Positions 43,336 to 56,149 are shown, numbered from the stretch's first letter. The stretch is 64,000 bases of DNA from Symbiodinium sp. CCMP2592 (GCA_905221615.1 CAJNDT010006192.1:120001-184000), one strand, 5' to 3'. A program made the numbers and translations. The notes: a model not told the origin generated them from the letters alone.

Positions 43336-43541
43336 TCTCAAGCCCTTTTGGAACGCCCTGATACACCGTGAAGGTCCAAACCCTGCAGACCCGCCAGACC
43401 CTGAACCCCCATTCTTATAAAGTTACAAGGGTCACCCTAAGAATTACTACATTGTGAAAATGTAAACCCTGAACCCTAAACACCTAAACCTTAGACAGTG
43501 TTATAAGGACTCTTGAAGACATCCCACACCCGAAACCCCAC

Positions 43542-43631
43542 CTCCGGGTGGAAGTACGTTTTCGCCGTGTCCAGAAGCAGGGAGATGTCTTTATCCCCAA
43601 AGAGGACCCCAACCTGATCTCGCGCTACGCT
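43542..43631 (-). CDS. candidate exon, 30 codons
   Basis: Between CTTCAAG| and GAG|GTGGGG. Reads SVARDQVGVLFGDKDISLLL, then DTAKTYFHPE. Exactly 30 codons, phase 0 at both ends, about three quarters G/C at third positions. Confidence 0.5.
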
Positions 43632-44667
43632 CTTGAAGTGGTTTAGGGTTTAGAGTTTAAGGGGTTGAGGTTTTTTTACGTTTTGAATGGGTATAGAAGG
43701 GCTCGTTCCGTAAGGGTTCTTACTGTACAGCTTGATCTTGGGTTTAATGGGTTCTTTGGAGGGATGTGATAGGCGGCTACATTAAGGGTCCCAAGGTTGC
43801 AACTTTGCAGGGCTTGGGTTCCAAGCTTTGGGGCATGTGGGATTTCGGGCTTCAGGGTTTCGGGCTCAGGGGGCCTTAGAGCTGCAGCGTTTGGGGTGTT
43901 TGAGATTTGTCGATTTGGGCTTCAGGGCTGTAGGCATTGCATGGAGGCATTCAAGTTTTGGGGCTTGACGTTGACATTGAGGTTGGGTTTGGGGTTTAGA
44001 GATTACGGTTCAGGGTTTGGGTGTAGCTTCAGGTTCGACGCGAGGGCTTGAAGGGAGATAGGCTTGAGGTTGGCACCTAAAAGGCCTTTAGGGCTTTTTC
44101 AAGATTTGTGTTGCAAGTTTGCCAGTGTATGGGAAGCAAGCTTTGCCGCATCTATCATGCGGTGTGGCTTACGATGCCGGTCAGGACTGGCCTGCCTTGT
44201 GATGTCTCAGGCCTAAACCCCAAACCCTACACCCCGATTAAACCCTAAACCCCTCAAAGCCTGAACCCCAATTAAACCCAGTCCGTAAACCCTTGTAAAC
44301 CCAAAAGCCCAAAGCCCCCAGAAGCTCTGAAACCTCAAGTTCACTCTTGGAAAGTGCTCACAGACCAAACCCAAACCTCCAAAGCCCAAACTCCGAAAAC
44401 GTAGACCCCCCTAGGCCCCAAACTAATGAAACCGCGAAGTCTATGCCTTGAAAAGCCGATCCGCGAAACTGTAAACGCCCTCAACCCTGCACCCTGAAAG
44501 CCTGAAGCTCTTTAGACTCTTAAACCCCAAACTCTTGTGGAAGCTCTTGAAATAGCCTCAAAATTCCCAACCAAAGCCGGAAGCCAAACCGCCACGCACC
44601 GCCTCCTCCTTTTTCCGGCCCTCCTTTTCGCCCATAATCCTTGGGGCTTCTGATAAATCTGGGCCTG

Positions 44668-44781
44668 AGATTTGGGAGTTTCCGAAAATTGGGGTACCTT
44701 ATTTTGGGGGTCCTTATAGTAAGGAGCCTACCATTTAGGGTACTATATTAGGAACCCTTATTTTCAGAAACTCCATTTGGG
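44668..44781. mobile_element. hairpin element, family A copy 2
   Basis: Arms TGGGAGTTTCCGAAAAT and ATTTTCAGAAACTCCA, centre GGTCCTTATAGTAAGGAGCC. Confidence 0.65.
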
Positions 44782-44909
44782 TTGTGTCCTTTTATATGCC
44801 CTCGCTTTATTTTCGACTTAGCAGTTAGCGTCCAGAAACCAGGTTGGTTGAGGGACGGGGACACCTTACAGGATCCGGAACAAGGGCAGGATAACCTTCT
44901 GGATTAAAG

Positions 44910-45017
44910 GTACGGTTGATGATATAAATCCTGCATTACCTTAAGGACCCTAAACTATGGAAATTGTGGGTATATTCCTTATAATGGGTAATGCAGGATT
45001 TATATCATCAGCCGTAC
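44910..45017. mobile_element. hairpin element, family H copy 2
   Basis: Arms GTACGGTTGATGATATAAAT and its near-perfect inverse ending CATCAGCCGTAC, extended by CCTGCATTACC / GGTAATGCAGG. Contains GT at one tip and CAG near the other. Confidence 0.8.
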
Positions 45018-45253
45018 TAAGCCCAACTAGATCACTCCTTGGGTCTGGCTGTGGGCTTTTTGCTGGGGGCCAGGTTCCCCAGCAGCCCATTGACAAGATG
45101 GGCATTAGGGCTACTACAAGGGATAGTTCAAGTGCCACTACAAGGGTTCCAGATGAAGGTTCAGGGATTCGGGGCAAAAGAAACCAGGGGTTTGTTTGGG
45201 GTGCTGTTTTGTACAAGCGGAACCTGGATGCCTGGGATTTAATATAGTAGAAG

Positions 45254-45337
45254 CCAGAAAGTTGGAATATCTTTATCGTAACCCCTTTAAGGTAAATTAT
45301 AGGGATCCTACCATTAATCCATATTCCAACTTTCTGG
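45254..45337. mobile_element. hairpin element, family I copy 1
   Basis: Arms CCAGAAAGTTGGAATAT and ATATTCCAACTTTCTGG. Nearly identical to 50919-51002 over the whole length, indicating recent movement. Flanking minus-strand islands (QQPTLRVSPMQPSTP and IQVPLVQNSTPNKPL) suggest it sits in an intron. Confidence 0.75.
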
Positions 45338-46734
45338 AGTTCCCTTTAGTGGGGTCGAGGGTTGCATTGGGGAGACTCGGAGTGTGGGCTGTTGTCTAGG
45401 ACTGGGGTCTAGGTTTGAATGCCGGATGCCATTTGCTCTGAATCGCCACACAGCCTGAAAACACTGAGGTTGTGGGACGGACCATATGGATGGAACACCA
45501 ACGAGAAACGGAAGGAAAAACGATATTGATGGAACATGTTTTGTATCTGCAGCACCTCATGAGTCTTTCGAAAGCCTGTCCATGACACGTGCAGCAGTAG
45601 AGGCATGAGGGGTATGTAAAATGAGAATACAGAACAGAGGCAGGCGCACGAACGGCTTTCAGCTTTAAAGTTTGGTCTCCAACTTACTGAGCTTCTCCAG
45701 GCGTGCTGCACGCGACACAAGTTCCCCGTGATTTTTCGCTCCATCATAACTCACAGTCTAGTTTATGGGGGTTTGGTGTTCGGGTTTTAAAGGCTTTAGG
45801 AAATGTTGGGGTTAAGAGCAAACGAAGCGTAGCCCTGTTTATGGTCGACTTTCCAATTTCCCCGAGCCTTCAATCCACGGGTGCCACCAGCTGTGCACGC
45901 GGCTCCCACACCGAAACGAACACAAAGAGAACATGGGCTGCATCCCTTTGGGACAAGTGCCCAAGCAGAGCCCCTCGACTACGTTCCGGCTTTTGGGTTT
46001 CGGATTTAGGGTTTAAGGTCAAGGCTTTTGGGTTTAGGACACCCAAAGAATCCGCAGAACCCCACGCCCCAAACTGCGAAGCCCTAGGCTGAAACTCAGA
46101 AGCCTACCACGAAAGCAGCATGAACAAGGTCCAAAAGGCATCGTGTCGTAGGGAAATCCAAGCCCAACAGTCTCGTTGGGATCCTGCATCATCTGTTAGG
46201 TACTGCCGCCATACAGTAAGAGTCTATAATAGGGCTACTATCAATGTCCAAATATATCTAGATTATGAATACTCAACTATTACTGAGTGGGGGCCGTACC
46301 CAAATCATCTGCTAGCTTTGGGACTTTACAGAGTTTTGGGGCTTTGGGGGTTTTCGGTTAGGTTTACAATGCAGGGTTTAGGGTTCAAATCTGTAGCCCT
46401 TCGCTGAGCAATCTTGCTTTTGTTGTGCTTGGTGTCGCTCTGACAAACGCTTCCTCCACATGTAGTTGATGGCAGGTTTCGGCCCACTTGTCGCCGGGCT
46501 CTCGCGGCGGCAAGTTTCAGAATGGGAGTGTAGGGCCCGAGGAGGATTCTTGTTTGCCTATTGCGACGGCTTGCTGAGGTGCTTTGACAATTTGCCCGAG
46601 AAATCTAATTACACCTGCAGCCCCAGAGCCCTGTATCCTGAAATGCTAAAGCTTAGGTACTGCCCTAAACCCTAAACCCGAATTTAGGGTTTAGGGTTTT
46701 GGGTTTAACCCAAAACCCTAAAACCTAAGCCGCG

Positions 46735-46815
46735 GCTCCTTGCCCAACTCTTCGCTGAACCACTGGTCAGGCGGAAGGTACCAAGGGTTCCTGACCTGCA
46801 TCTTCCCAGCGGGTC
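46735..46815 (-). CDS. candidate exon
   Basis: After ACCTAG|GA. Reads PAGKMQVRNPWYLPPDQWFS, then EELGKEPR; possible GC donor. Trp/Pro-rich and clearly coding-like. Confidence 0.5.
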
Positions 46816-47322
46816 CTAGGTACCACCGCAAATCATCATAATGATTCCCTAAACCCTATATCCTAAACCTCTACACAGGACCCTAAACCCTCAACCCTAA
46901 ATTCCCAAATCATAAGACTGATTCCTAATATGGAAACACTACAGTATACTGTTATCGGTATTTAGGACCCTATGGGCTGGGATTGGAATGTTATGTTTTG
47001 GGGGCCGTTGATTCTTTCAGGTCCCGGATATTTTGGGGGCAAAAGTGCTTTATAAATTTCACGTTTTCGGGATGCTTGGGGTTTAAGATCATGCTGTATG
47101 CAGGTTCAAGAATCTCATTTCCAGAACAAGGTTTGCTAGGTAAAGGCACTCTGCGTAATTAAGAGGTGGGGTAGAGCTGATTTGGGCGTTAGGATTCAGT
47201 GCCCATGGAATGCCAAGTTCATGCAGCATCCTCGAACCCGGATCAAAAGATGCGAGTCCTTAACATAAACCCGAAACCCAAATGCAAAGACCCTCAATGG
47301 ATTAGAGTTCTAAAACCCTTAC

Positions 47323-47391
47323 GGCCCAGAAGACCATCGACAAGCAGGAAACGGCCTTCCCCAACCGCTCCCTGTCGACACTGCGCTCGCC
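47323..47391 (-). CDS. candidate exon, 23 codons
   Basis: Between GCCAAG|G and |GTAAGGG. Reads GERSVDRERLGKAVSCLSMV then FWA. 21 of 23 third positions are G/C, the strongest coding signal in this part. Confidence 0.5.
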
Positions 47392-48199
47392 CTTGGCACG
47401 TGGATTTCAGGGCACAGTCAGGGCACACTCTCCCATACAGTTTTACATATGAACATATACATACAAAGTCAATTATATATATATATATATATATTACGGC
47501 ACCCCAAGGAATGGTTTGGTAGTTGATTAAGCTTCTATATTGCAGGGTCTAGGGTTCAAGGTTTAGGGTCTCGTGGAAATCCAGGCGCATACCCCCAACA
47601 ATCACTCCAAAAATAGCACGATTTAAGTATCATGTCTTGGCTTTCGGGCACTATGTGTGCTTTGAGGCTTAGGCGAAGTAGATCACAAACCATCGATCCC
47701 TCATCGAAATATGCACGGGGTGTCTCTTCCTGCTGGCATGGAATTTTCCCGGCTCTTGCCAGCTCTTTTCGGGGCCCTAGATACTTTATAGTTGGAAAGA
47801 GGAACCCAAGGATAGCAAGGACTCAATACATAGTGTACGGATTTGGTTTATGATGCTACAAAGATGTTATGAAGTGCTATAGTACCAATGCTACTGCGCC
47901 TGCCCGTAGAGTACGTCATGGGGTGTTAGTCTACTAGAGCCAATGGCTCGAGGACAAAAGGCCTAAAACCCATGACCCGAAACCTTACACCCTAAAACCT
48001 TAAACCCTACACCCAATTGCCTAAACACTAGAACTCCAAAACCCAAACCCCAAAACCTAAACCCTAAAACTCAATGATGATGATGATGATTGCGACTCTG
48101 CCTCGTCCCCGAATCCCTGACCCGCCTCTCATAAGATCCTAGCTAAACCCTGATTCCATAAACCCTAACTTACAACTCAGGGTTTAGAGTTTAAGTATA

Positions 48200-48330
48200 A
48201 TTGCAACTCCTTCTGATCCAATCTTCCTATCATGATGTCCAGCCGATAGAGCTCCGAACCGAAATCGTTCTGAGCCCGGGGCCCGTCGACGTCCCTTGCC
48301 CTTGCCCTTGCTGGGATCGGCGGCCATCTC
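48200..48330 (-). CDS. candidate basic exon
   Basis: After TTGTTGCAG|G. Reads EMAADPSKGKGKGRRRAPGS, then ERFRFGALSAGHHD. The Lys/Gly/Arg run could be a nuclear-localisation or RNA-binding tail. Confidence 0.45.
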
Positions 48331-48982
48331 CTGCAACAAAGCCGGAAGGAAGGCTAGCGTAATTCCAAGGAATCCTGATATTAAACCCGCAGCACCGCAT
48401 GAGCTGTCGGTTCTGAGTTTGGACCCTAATTCCTAAACCCTAAACCCTAAGCCCGAGACCCTAAACCCTCAACCCGAAACCCTAAACCCGAAACCCTAAA
48501 TCCTAAACCCTAAATCCTAAATCCAACCTCTAAACCCGATCTAAGTTCCTGTGGCTTCGGGGTGCTCAGCCTTCTTAAGCCGGCTCTCCCTCTGAGAGCC
48601 GTTGAGACCCGAAGTCAACAAAACAGTCCCCATCCCAGAACCCAAATTCCGTTTGGGGTGTAGTTTAGGGTTTAGGATTTCGGGTTTAGGGTTTCGGGTT
48701 TAGGGCTGTTTAAAACCAGCAATTTCCGGAATCTGAGGACCATGGCAGATTCGGGCTCAACTGCAAAATCACACTTCAACCTTCCACAGCCTCAGCCTAT
48801 TCAGGGTTTAGGGTTTTAGTTTGGACGGCAGAATTTTGGGTCGTAAAACTTCAGTGTATGAGTCCCGAACAAGCCAAAACTTCAGCCCTAAATCCCTTGA
48901 GACTTTAAGGGTTTTAGGGTTCAGGGCTTACAGGGTTCAAGGATGTTGCAGGTTCAGGGTTTAGGGCAGCCACAGAACAGAC

Positions 48983-49025
48983 CCGAGTCCTTCTTCACCG
49001 GCGCCGGAGGCTCTAAGAATTCCTC
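48983..49025 (-). CDS. candidate short exon
   Basis: Between TTTGGCAG|G and |GTCTGTTC. Reads EEFLEPPAPVKKDS, 43 bases, phase 0 start and phase 1 end. Confidence 0.4.
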
Positions 49026-50450
49026 CTGCCAAACTCAGACAGGTTTGGGGCAGTTCTTTCGGTGCGAAGTGGGCTTTCAGGCTTAGTTCGGGGGTCTCTG
49101 ATTCGGGTGTCTGCTTTGGCTTTAAACAAATGTCGGATTCAATGCTCAGGGGGTTAAGGGTTTCGAGGCATCACACCCATCTATTTTTGCAGGTTTCAGA
49201 GCTCCGGTTGCCAGGCTGGCCGTAATAGAGGGGTCTGCGTCACCAGACTACGGTGTCAGGGTATTCTACCGAAGAAAATTTCGCTAAGATAGCCCTACGG
49301 AGCAGTATTGGTAACTGTTCAGGCCCCCTTGATACCCTAAACCCTGGCCCCTAAACCCTAAACCCTAAACCCAGATTGACATATCAATCGAGCATACGTC
49401 TGGCTCGGACACGGACTGCAGGGGCCGAACGGGCCTAGCAGTGCCGGTGCCAGGTCTGGGGTGGCAAGAATTAGCGCATCAGGGTTTACTTGGGGTTTAG
49501 GGTCCATGTATTCATATAGTATATACATTGGCCTTAATGTAGTCCCTATATAGGTACTTTGGGGCTCATATATCTCTATATATGGGCACATGGACCCTTA
49601 GGGTTAGGGTTTAGGGTCCATGACCACCAAGGCATGCAGTTTAGGCTTTAGGGTCTTCCGATGCAGCATTGCAGACACCCGTGGCATGCGAGATGTCCGG
49701 GAACGAGTCTCTGTCATTCTCTCTTCTCATAGCATCTGCATCAGGTTGGCCCAACCAAAAAATGATGCGTCTCGACCTTTCCCAGATTCCTAGATCATTC
49801 TTTAACCGAAACCTAAACACCAGGCTTCTGGGGTTTAGGGCTCTTCGCACGAAGCAATGCGGAGTTGTCATGGCTCGGGCGCAGTAGCGAGAGATCAGCT
49901 ACTGAGCTGTTTTTCCCTTTCGACTCAAATTGAACGGTAACAAGGACAGACATAGATTGTCAACACACATGACATGCTCCAAAACCCCCAAAGCCCTATA
50001 AAGCACATGCCTCCAAGAAACAACCCTCTGAGAACCCCCTCGCAAACCGACCCTAAAAAGCGCCCAAACATTGCTAAAACAACGAGGGCCCTTCATGACC
50101 GCCGCCGCAAAACCACTGCAAAACTTCTCCCAAAACCCTCTGAAGCCAGAGACCCTCAATCCAAGCTTATTAAAATTCCCCCCCCAAAGTCATGCCATGA
50201 CAATCTGGGGGGGGGGGGGGGGAAAGGAACCCTTACAAGCAACCTTCAAGGAATCCTTTTTAGGGGCACTGTACCGTTCAACTATGAATCCCTCTCTGGT
50301 ATACGGGCCTTCTACTATTTCAGGGTTCATCTCGTCCTTCGGGCAAAAGGAGTCCCTTACCTTGAATTATAGTAGGACAAGTATTCCGGCTTAATGTAAA
50401 CTTTCCTGTAGTTAAGGCGAGGTGGATGACCATGATATAATAGGATCCCT
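49026..50450. other. non-coding, one hairpin
   Basis: Dispersed CCCTAAA, C8 and G14-type homopolymers near 50178 and 50208, and a hairpin at 49499-49599 (AGGGTCCATGT / ACATGGACCCT). No exon supported. Confidence 0.4.
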
Positions 50451-50458
50451 AACATGAC

Positions 50459-50526
50459 TGCATACATACATACATACATACCTACATACCTACATACCTA
50501 CATACCTACATACCTACATACCTACA

Positions 50527-50558
<32 letters not shown>

Positions 50559-50576
50559 GATACGATTATACATATT

Positions 50577-50622
<46 letters not shown>

Positions 50623-50660
50623 CATATGTGTATATATATATATATATATATATGTATATT
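50459..50660. repeat. (CATA)n/(CCTA)n followed by (TA)n
   Basis: CATACATA and CTACATAC units to about 50560, then TA dinucleotides to about 50655. Confidence 0.9.
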
Positions 50661-50783
50661 TATCTATGCAGACAAGTATTTATAGTCTTTGATTAAGGGA
50701 CATTTTCGAAGGTCTGGGGAGGCCCTCCTTGGCCGTGATGACACCAATCCGGTGCATGATCGAGGCCCAGGCTTCGGGAGCCT

Positions 50784-51125
50784 CACTGGGAGTTTCCGAA
50801 AGTTAGGGGGGGTTACCTTAGGGTTCCTTAAAACGGTTACCATAAGGGTTACTATAAGGGTTGCTATAAGGGCTACTATAAGAGTTGATATGGGAGTTTC
50901 CGAAAGTTACAGTAGAAGCCAGAAAGTTGGAATATCATTATCGTAACCCCTTTAAGGTAAATTATGGGGATCCTACCAGTAATCCATATTCCAACTTTCT
51001 GGAGTTCCCTGTAGGTGGTTACCTTAGGGTTCCTTAAAACGGTTACTACAAGGGTACTATAAGGGTTCCTTTAAAGGGATACTATAGGGGTTTGGAGTTT
51101 CCAAAAGTTAGGGGGTTACCCTATT
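50784..51125. mobile_element. nested hairpin elements (family A disrupted, family I copy 2 inside)
   Basis: The piece TTACCTTAGGGTTCCTTAAA occurs on both sides (about 50812 and 51019) of the family I copy at 50919-51002. GGGAGTTTCCGAAAGTTA occurs at 50787 and 50891, and an inverted-family end (GGAGTTTCCAAAAGTTA) at about 51093. This indicates insertion and local duplication. Confidence 0.6.
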
Positions 51126-51503
51126 TTGGGGGGGCCTTATACTATAGGTATCCTACGATTCTTCCGAATCAGGGGGTTACACTATTTTGGGGGGGGCCTA
51201 ATACTAAACCTTATTTTTGGGGGGCCTTACAATGACGAGTACCAGGGTTTTTGTGGTTTTAAGCGGTCTTTTGGGAGTTTAGGGCTTTACCTAAGCCCTG
51301 CACCACCCTCACAACCTGACCGCTGCGCTATGCGCTATGCTTGGCATCTCCCCTGAAAGCTTGGCTTTCGAGGGTCTGGTAGTTCGGGTTTCGGGCTTCG
51401 GGGGATCTTTTCTTACGTTAGCTTGTAGTACTCTTTTTGTACACTGCACAGAAGTTCTCAGAAGTCTTCGTCTTATTATGTTAGATGTCATATGCTAGTC
51501 TAC

Positions 51504-51567
51504 CCTGCATTCTCTGCGCGGCCTTCTTGCGGGTTTTGGCACCTTGCTGTCCCTCGCCGTCCTCGTC
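51504..51567 (-). CDS. candidate basic exon
   Basis: Between GATTGCAG|G and |GTAGAC. Reads DEDGEGQQGAKTRKKAAQRM then Q. Its start resembles the acceptor region of the island at 53000-53185 (TTGATTGCAG, GACAGCAAG). Confidence 0.45.
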
Positions 51568-51770
51568 CTGCAATCACGGAGGAGTTGGAACGCAGAACAA
51601 CCAAACTCAAGCTTAAATCCCTACACTCCAAGACAGACACGAAATGGCCGCAAAACCTTAGCCCCAGAACCCCGAACGCTTAACAACCTCACCCATGGGG
51701 CCTGAAACCCACAGAACCCTAGACTTCGAGTCTCGAGGCTTCCTGAGGCTTCCTGAGTATTAGGGATAGG

Positions 51771-51892
51771 GAGGCTTAGGGGGGTAGGGGGGAGGCGGGT
51801 AGGGGCTAGGCTTCCTTAAGTAGGCCTTATTATGGGTATTAAGGGCGCCTACCCCCCCCCCCCCTCCCCTTACCCCCCTAAGGGTACCTATG
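51771..51892. mobile_element. hairpin element, family D copy 2
   Basis: Arms CTTAGGGGGGTAGGGGGGA and CCCCTTACCCCCCTAAGG; related to 27461-27572 (GGTGGGTAGGGG, CTTCCTTAG.TAGGCCTTATTA shared). Confidence 0.6.
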
Positions 51893-52999
51893 ATGAGTAA
51901 GGGGTCTAAGATTGCTGTGCATAGCTATCGCTTTAGGATTATCGCCCAAATTGTATCAAAGAAGTAGAAGTCCATATTTGGCAGTATCACAGAAGCCCCA
52001 AAGCATAGCAAGGTAGAAGTTACGTACAGTAAATAAGGCTCACAAACTCAGACTCAAGACCATATCCATCTGATGTAGCGGCCTCGATAGTTGCTTTTGG
52101 GGTATATCATACCAAGTTTATGTGAAGGAACCCTAAGGGACAACATGTTGGTAATTATTCTGAGCCTAAGTTTCGGGCCCGCCAGAGCCTTCTGCTTTCA
52201 GGTTTGGTTGTGGTTTGGGGCTTTGAATGGGGGTTTGGTGGCTTGGGGTGGTTTAATCCCATGCTTGAGGATCGCGGAGTGCGGGCTTTCGGCTTTGAGG
52301 GTTTAGGGCTTCGCAACCAGAGACTTCAAAACACCTCCATCAGGCAATACCAGGGGTTAGGGTTTCTAGTGCTATCTAATATACACCGGACATTGAAGAG
52401 GCGACATAACATATACCTACAATATCCTAAAATCATGGAGGCTCAGTCTGCTCCAAGGCATAGCGTTTCTTCCGCCCAGTGTGGAGGTCTGGGGAAGAAA
52501 GGGCAGCCAAAGCGAAAAGAGCCCCTCAACCCCAAACCCCGGACCCCTCCAACCCTAAACGCCTGCATCCCTGAACCCCTCAACCCTGAACTCCCAAGAA
52601 CAGCGCCACGGGCCCTAGAGCCGAACAAACTTAAACCCCAAGACCCCAAACAAACATCCAAATACCCAGCACACACCATACAAAGAAGGCTCTAGGGTTT
52701 AGGATTAACCCTAAATTGCCAAAACTTCCTGGAGGCCCACGGGTTTAAAACAGAGACCACATAAGGAAAGCGTGGGGCTCTCAAACAACTCTACCTCACT
52801 ACCTACATCCCCCCATGCATGCAGTTCGTTATTGGACTTATATTGGCTAACTTGAATCTAGGCTCCATGGAAAAGATAGCTAACCAACACAAAAGAACCG
52901 CCATTGAGAGTACACGCAGACTCTCTGAAGACCATCTTTCTTGAATCGTTGGCGGTGAGCTGGGTTAAGCATAAGCTGAGGCCTAATTACCCCCCAAAC

Positions 53000-53185
53000 C
53001 CCCAGAACCCAACGTTACACTCTACGTGTGCCGGGGCCCATTTGAGGTCGAGGAGGGCTAAACTCGCCAAAAACTTCCCATGCCTGATGCCCGACACTCC
53101 AAAAGCGGCACCCATGACCAGCATATCGGTTTCGCCTTTCTGGTCAATACCCTGGTGACTTGCTGTCCGTCGTGGTCCTCCTCCT
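53000..53185 (-). CDS. candidate exon
   Basis: After TTGATTGCAG|G. Reads GPRRTASHQGIDQKGETDML, then VMGAAFGVSGIRHGKFLASL and LDLKWAPAHVE. 3' border not fixed. The hydrophobic Leu run upstream of it comes from a CAG/ACTGCT low-complexity region (53360-53460), not from a signal peptide. Confidence 0.4.
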
Positions 53186-53967
53186 GCAATCAAGCCAGCA
53201 TACTGTATCCAAGGCAAGAGCAACAAAGCGGATTCCGACAAAGGCTCACACTTTCCCCCTGGTTCGTTGGTATTTGAAGAATATACCAAGCTTAGAAGGC
53301 AGACGTTATTGGCTAATTGGGCCAAGATTAAGAATGGTATCGCCATCCCTCCATCCAGTAGCCACGGCACAAGCAACAACAGCAACAGCAGCAGCTGCAA
53401 ATGATACTGCTGCCGCTACCGCTACTGCAACCCCGACTGCTACTGCTACTGCCACTAATTAATGCTGCTACCCATTGTGTCCGGCATGCATTCCCCTTCA
53501 TGCCAAGGGCAGACTGTTTCGCGTGCCTGCAGTAGCACCCTATCGCCCAAGAATCGGTGAGGTGCTACCACTACCACAACCGCTGCCACAACTACAACCA
53601 CAATTGCTACCACGACAACTACCACCACCACAGATGTTGCAAGTACTCCTCCTCCTCCTCCTCCTCCTCATCCCCCCAACCCTGCCTTTGCCTTGCCTTT
53701 TGTCTTGGCTTTCGCCACCTGGACGTGCAGCTTTTGGCAGTGGCGGATTTCGGCTTCAGGGCCCAGAAACTCCATGACGACGAGGATTTGGGGTCCTAGG
53801 TAAATCCTAGACTCCAAAACCGTTCAAGTTAGGAATATCCCGTAAATCACCGGGAGCCCGCATATGATTTCAGGGATATCCACAAGTAAGGGGCTTGGCG
53901 GTCTCTGAGTCTAGGGCCTGGAAAAACCCAAAGCCCCGATCTTCTGCTGCTGGCAGATGCTGCTTCT

Positions 53968-54076
53968 CATGTGGGTGGTTGTCAAAACTGTGGTCCCTTT
54001 CTGGGTCCCTAATATAGTACGGCATTTAATATTTAGTGTACCCAAAAAGGCACCATAATTATGACAACCACCCATG
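53968..54076. mobile_element. hairpin element, family E copy 2
   Basis: Arms CATGTGGGTGGTTGTCA and TGACAACCACCCATGTG. Inner sequence related to copy 1 at 30725-30836. Confidence 0.75.
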
Positions 54077-54644
54077 TGTAGCCATGCATGACAGACATGT
54101 TGTTCTAACTTTAGACCGAAGTCGCTGCCTAGGACTTGTAGTAGAGTGCCGGCGAGCCGGCATGATCAGGCCCAAATTCTAAATCGCACCCGTGCCCTTC
54201 CAAGTATAGACACCAACTTTCCGTGCTTATCCCTAAACCCTAAACCCCTAAACGCTTATAGCTTATAGAAGCCTTTTTAGTATCCTTGCTCTCGCCAGGC
54301 CTTTGGCCCTTTCGTCTTGCCTCTTGTCTCCTCACAGGCCGTTCTTCGTCACGCCTATGCTGCCCTCAACCCGTTTCCCGACAAGGTTTAGAGTTGTAGG
54401 CGATTAGGGCTCAGGGTTCAGCAGCTCCGGATCGAGCAGTACTATAGGAAATTTGCTTTTACAGTTTTGATATAACACACACCCACCCAAAGAATCCCAT
54501 AACAGTAAGATATAAAAAGCTTATCAACAGGTTATCAACTACATAAAGTTCATAGTTTTATACACTTCCCCTCTGCACCAAACCTTAACACACTTATAGC
54601 CGGAAAGTAGAAAGTTAGTAGAAAGTTTAGAGCTCGCACACAAG

Positions 54645-54930
54645 TGCTCACAACAGCCCTAGTCCCTACACCCTAGAGCCCAAAACCTAGGCCCTAAACC
54701 CTAAAGCACAAAGCCTGAGGCCCTAAACCCTACAGCCCAAACCCTAATCCCTAAACCCTAAAGCCCAAACCCTAATCCGTAAACCCTAAAGCCCAAACCC
54801 TAATCCGTAAACCCTAAAGCCTACGCCCTAAACCCTAACGCCCAAGGCGCTAAACCCTAAAGCCGAAACCCTAGGAGGACCTAAACCGTAAAGACTAACA
54901 CCCTAGTCCCTGAACCCGAAAGCCCAAACC
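54645..54930 (-). repeat. CCCTAAA-related tandem with 24-25 bp unit
   Basis: Unit AACCCTAAAGCCCAAACCC with TAATCC spacers repeated several times. Confidence 0.75.
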
Positions 54931-54934
54931 CTGG

Positions 54935-55280
54935 AGCAACCGTATGACCGAAAAAGTACCACGACATTGGTACCAGGGTTGTGTGACCTTTTCGGTCAAC
55001 GACATGACCCAAAAAGTCCCACAACATTGGTCCGGATGACCGAAAAAGTCCCATAACATTGGTGGACCAATGTTATGGGATTGACCGAAACTGTCCCATA
55101 ACATTGGTCCCCCATGACCGAAATAGTCCCATAACATTGGCCCACCAATGTTGTGGAACTTGTGCGGCGACTGAAAAATCCCATAACAAAGGTCCGGATG
55201 ACCGAAACAGTCCCATAACAACGGTCCGATGACCGGAAAAGCTCCACAACAATGGTCCGAGATGACCGAGAAAGTCCCAT
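54935..55280. repeat. minisatellite with ~25-37 bp unit
   Basis: About ten imperfect copies of ATGACCGAAAAAGTCCCATA plus ACATTGGTCC, two of them inverted (CCAATGTTATGGGA, CCAATGTTGTGGAA). The minus strand is open for ~130 codons with repeated CYGTFSVIR / WDFFGH peptides, which follow from the repeat and are not good evidence of a gene. Confidence 0.8.
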
Positions 55281-55559
55281 AGGGTTTAAATTGCATATGA
55301 TGAGTGGGTTTCGGGTTGTAGGGCTTAGGGTTTAAGGACCCACAGCCCGCAGTCCATCCGGAACGCTTGACTGCAACCCTCGCGGCCTTTGTGGTTTGGG
55401 GCTTTGGGCTGAAGAAGCACAGTTTGTGTCTGCATAGTGAGCACAGGGGCCTAAGTAGTTAGACTCGGGCTCGGGTTGTCGGATGCAGTATCCGAAAATT
55501 CTAATTTGGGAATGTAAGGGATACTGTACGGAATTATTTGCTTTGGTCACGGGGTAGTT

Positions 55560-55642
55560 ATTGCGGTATGGCAACCAATGTAGGCCGCTCTTTTTCCGTA
55601 CTTTCCGCCACAGGCACTGGAACCTATACTGCAGGTTAGCTC
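55560..55642 (-). CDS. candidate exon
   Basis: After CGAATAG|G. Reads ANLQYRFQCLWRKVRKKSGL then HWLPYRN. Basic and aromatic; 3' border unclear. Confidence 0.4.
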
Positions 55643-56149
55643 CTATTCGTCCGCACAAGGCCTAAACCCTAAGCGCAAACCCCCAAAAATTCCCTTAGGG
55701 ATCCCGTTTACGGAACCCTTAGGGATCCCTTTAAAGGAACCCTTGCGTTCCCGAAAATACCAACATGCAATTTAACAACCAACTCGCACAACCCCGAACC
55801 CAAGACATGACCCCCCCCCCCCCCATCCTAGAGGGCTCAAAAGGTGGGATGTAGGCAGGTAGTTGATCCCGATAAGTGTCCTGCTAAAACAGGGCGACTT
55901 CATGCTCCCTCCCACCAGTTGAGGTTCTTGCAAGACCACTGTAAAGCCTAAACCCTAGAACCCTAAAGCCCTAGGCTCTAAACCCTGGACCCCTAAACTC
56001 TCGAAACCCTAAAAACCCAAAATGATGATATAGGGTCCTTAATAATTTAAAACAGGGTTTTGGGACCCCTTATACTATACTTATAGTAAGGAACAGCCAA
56101 AATAGTATAGGTACTTATGATAAAGGCCCCCCTATTAAACCCAAAACAC

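Noticed and set aside
54281..54400. Plus-strand exon (AVLRHAYAALNPFPDK) with a good pyrimidine tract
   Set aside because: The minus strand is equally open with a GTGAGG donor (VGKRVEGSIGVTKNG); strand cannot be decided, so not listed as a gene.
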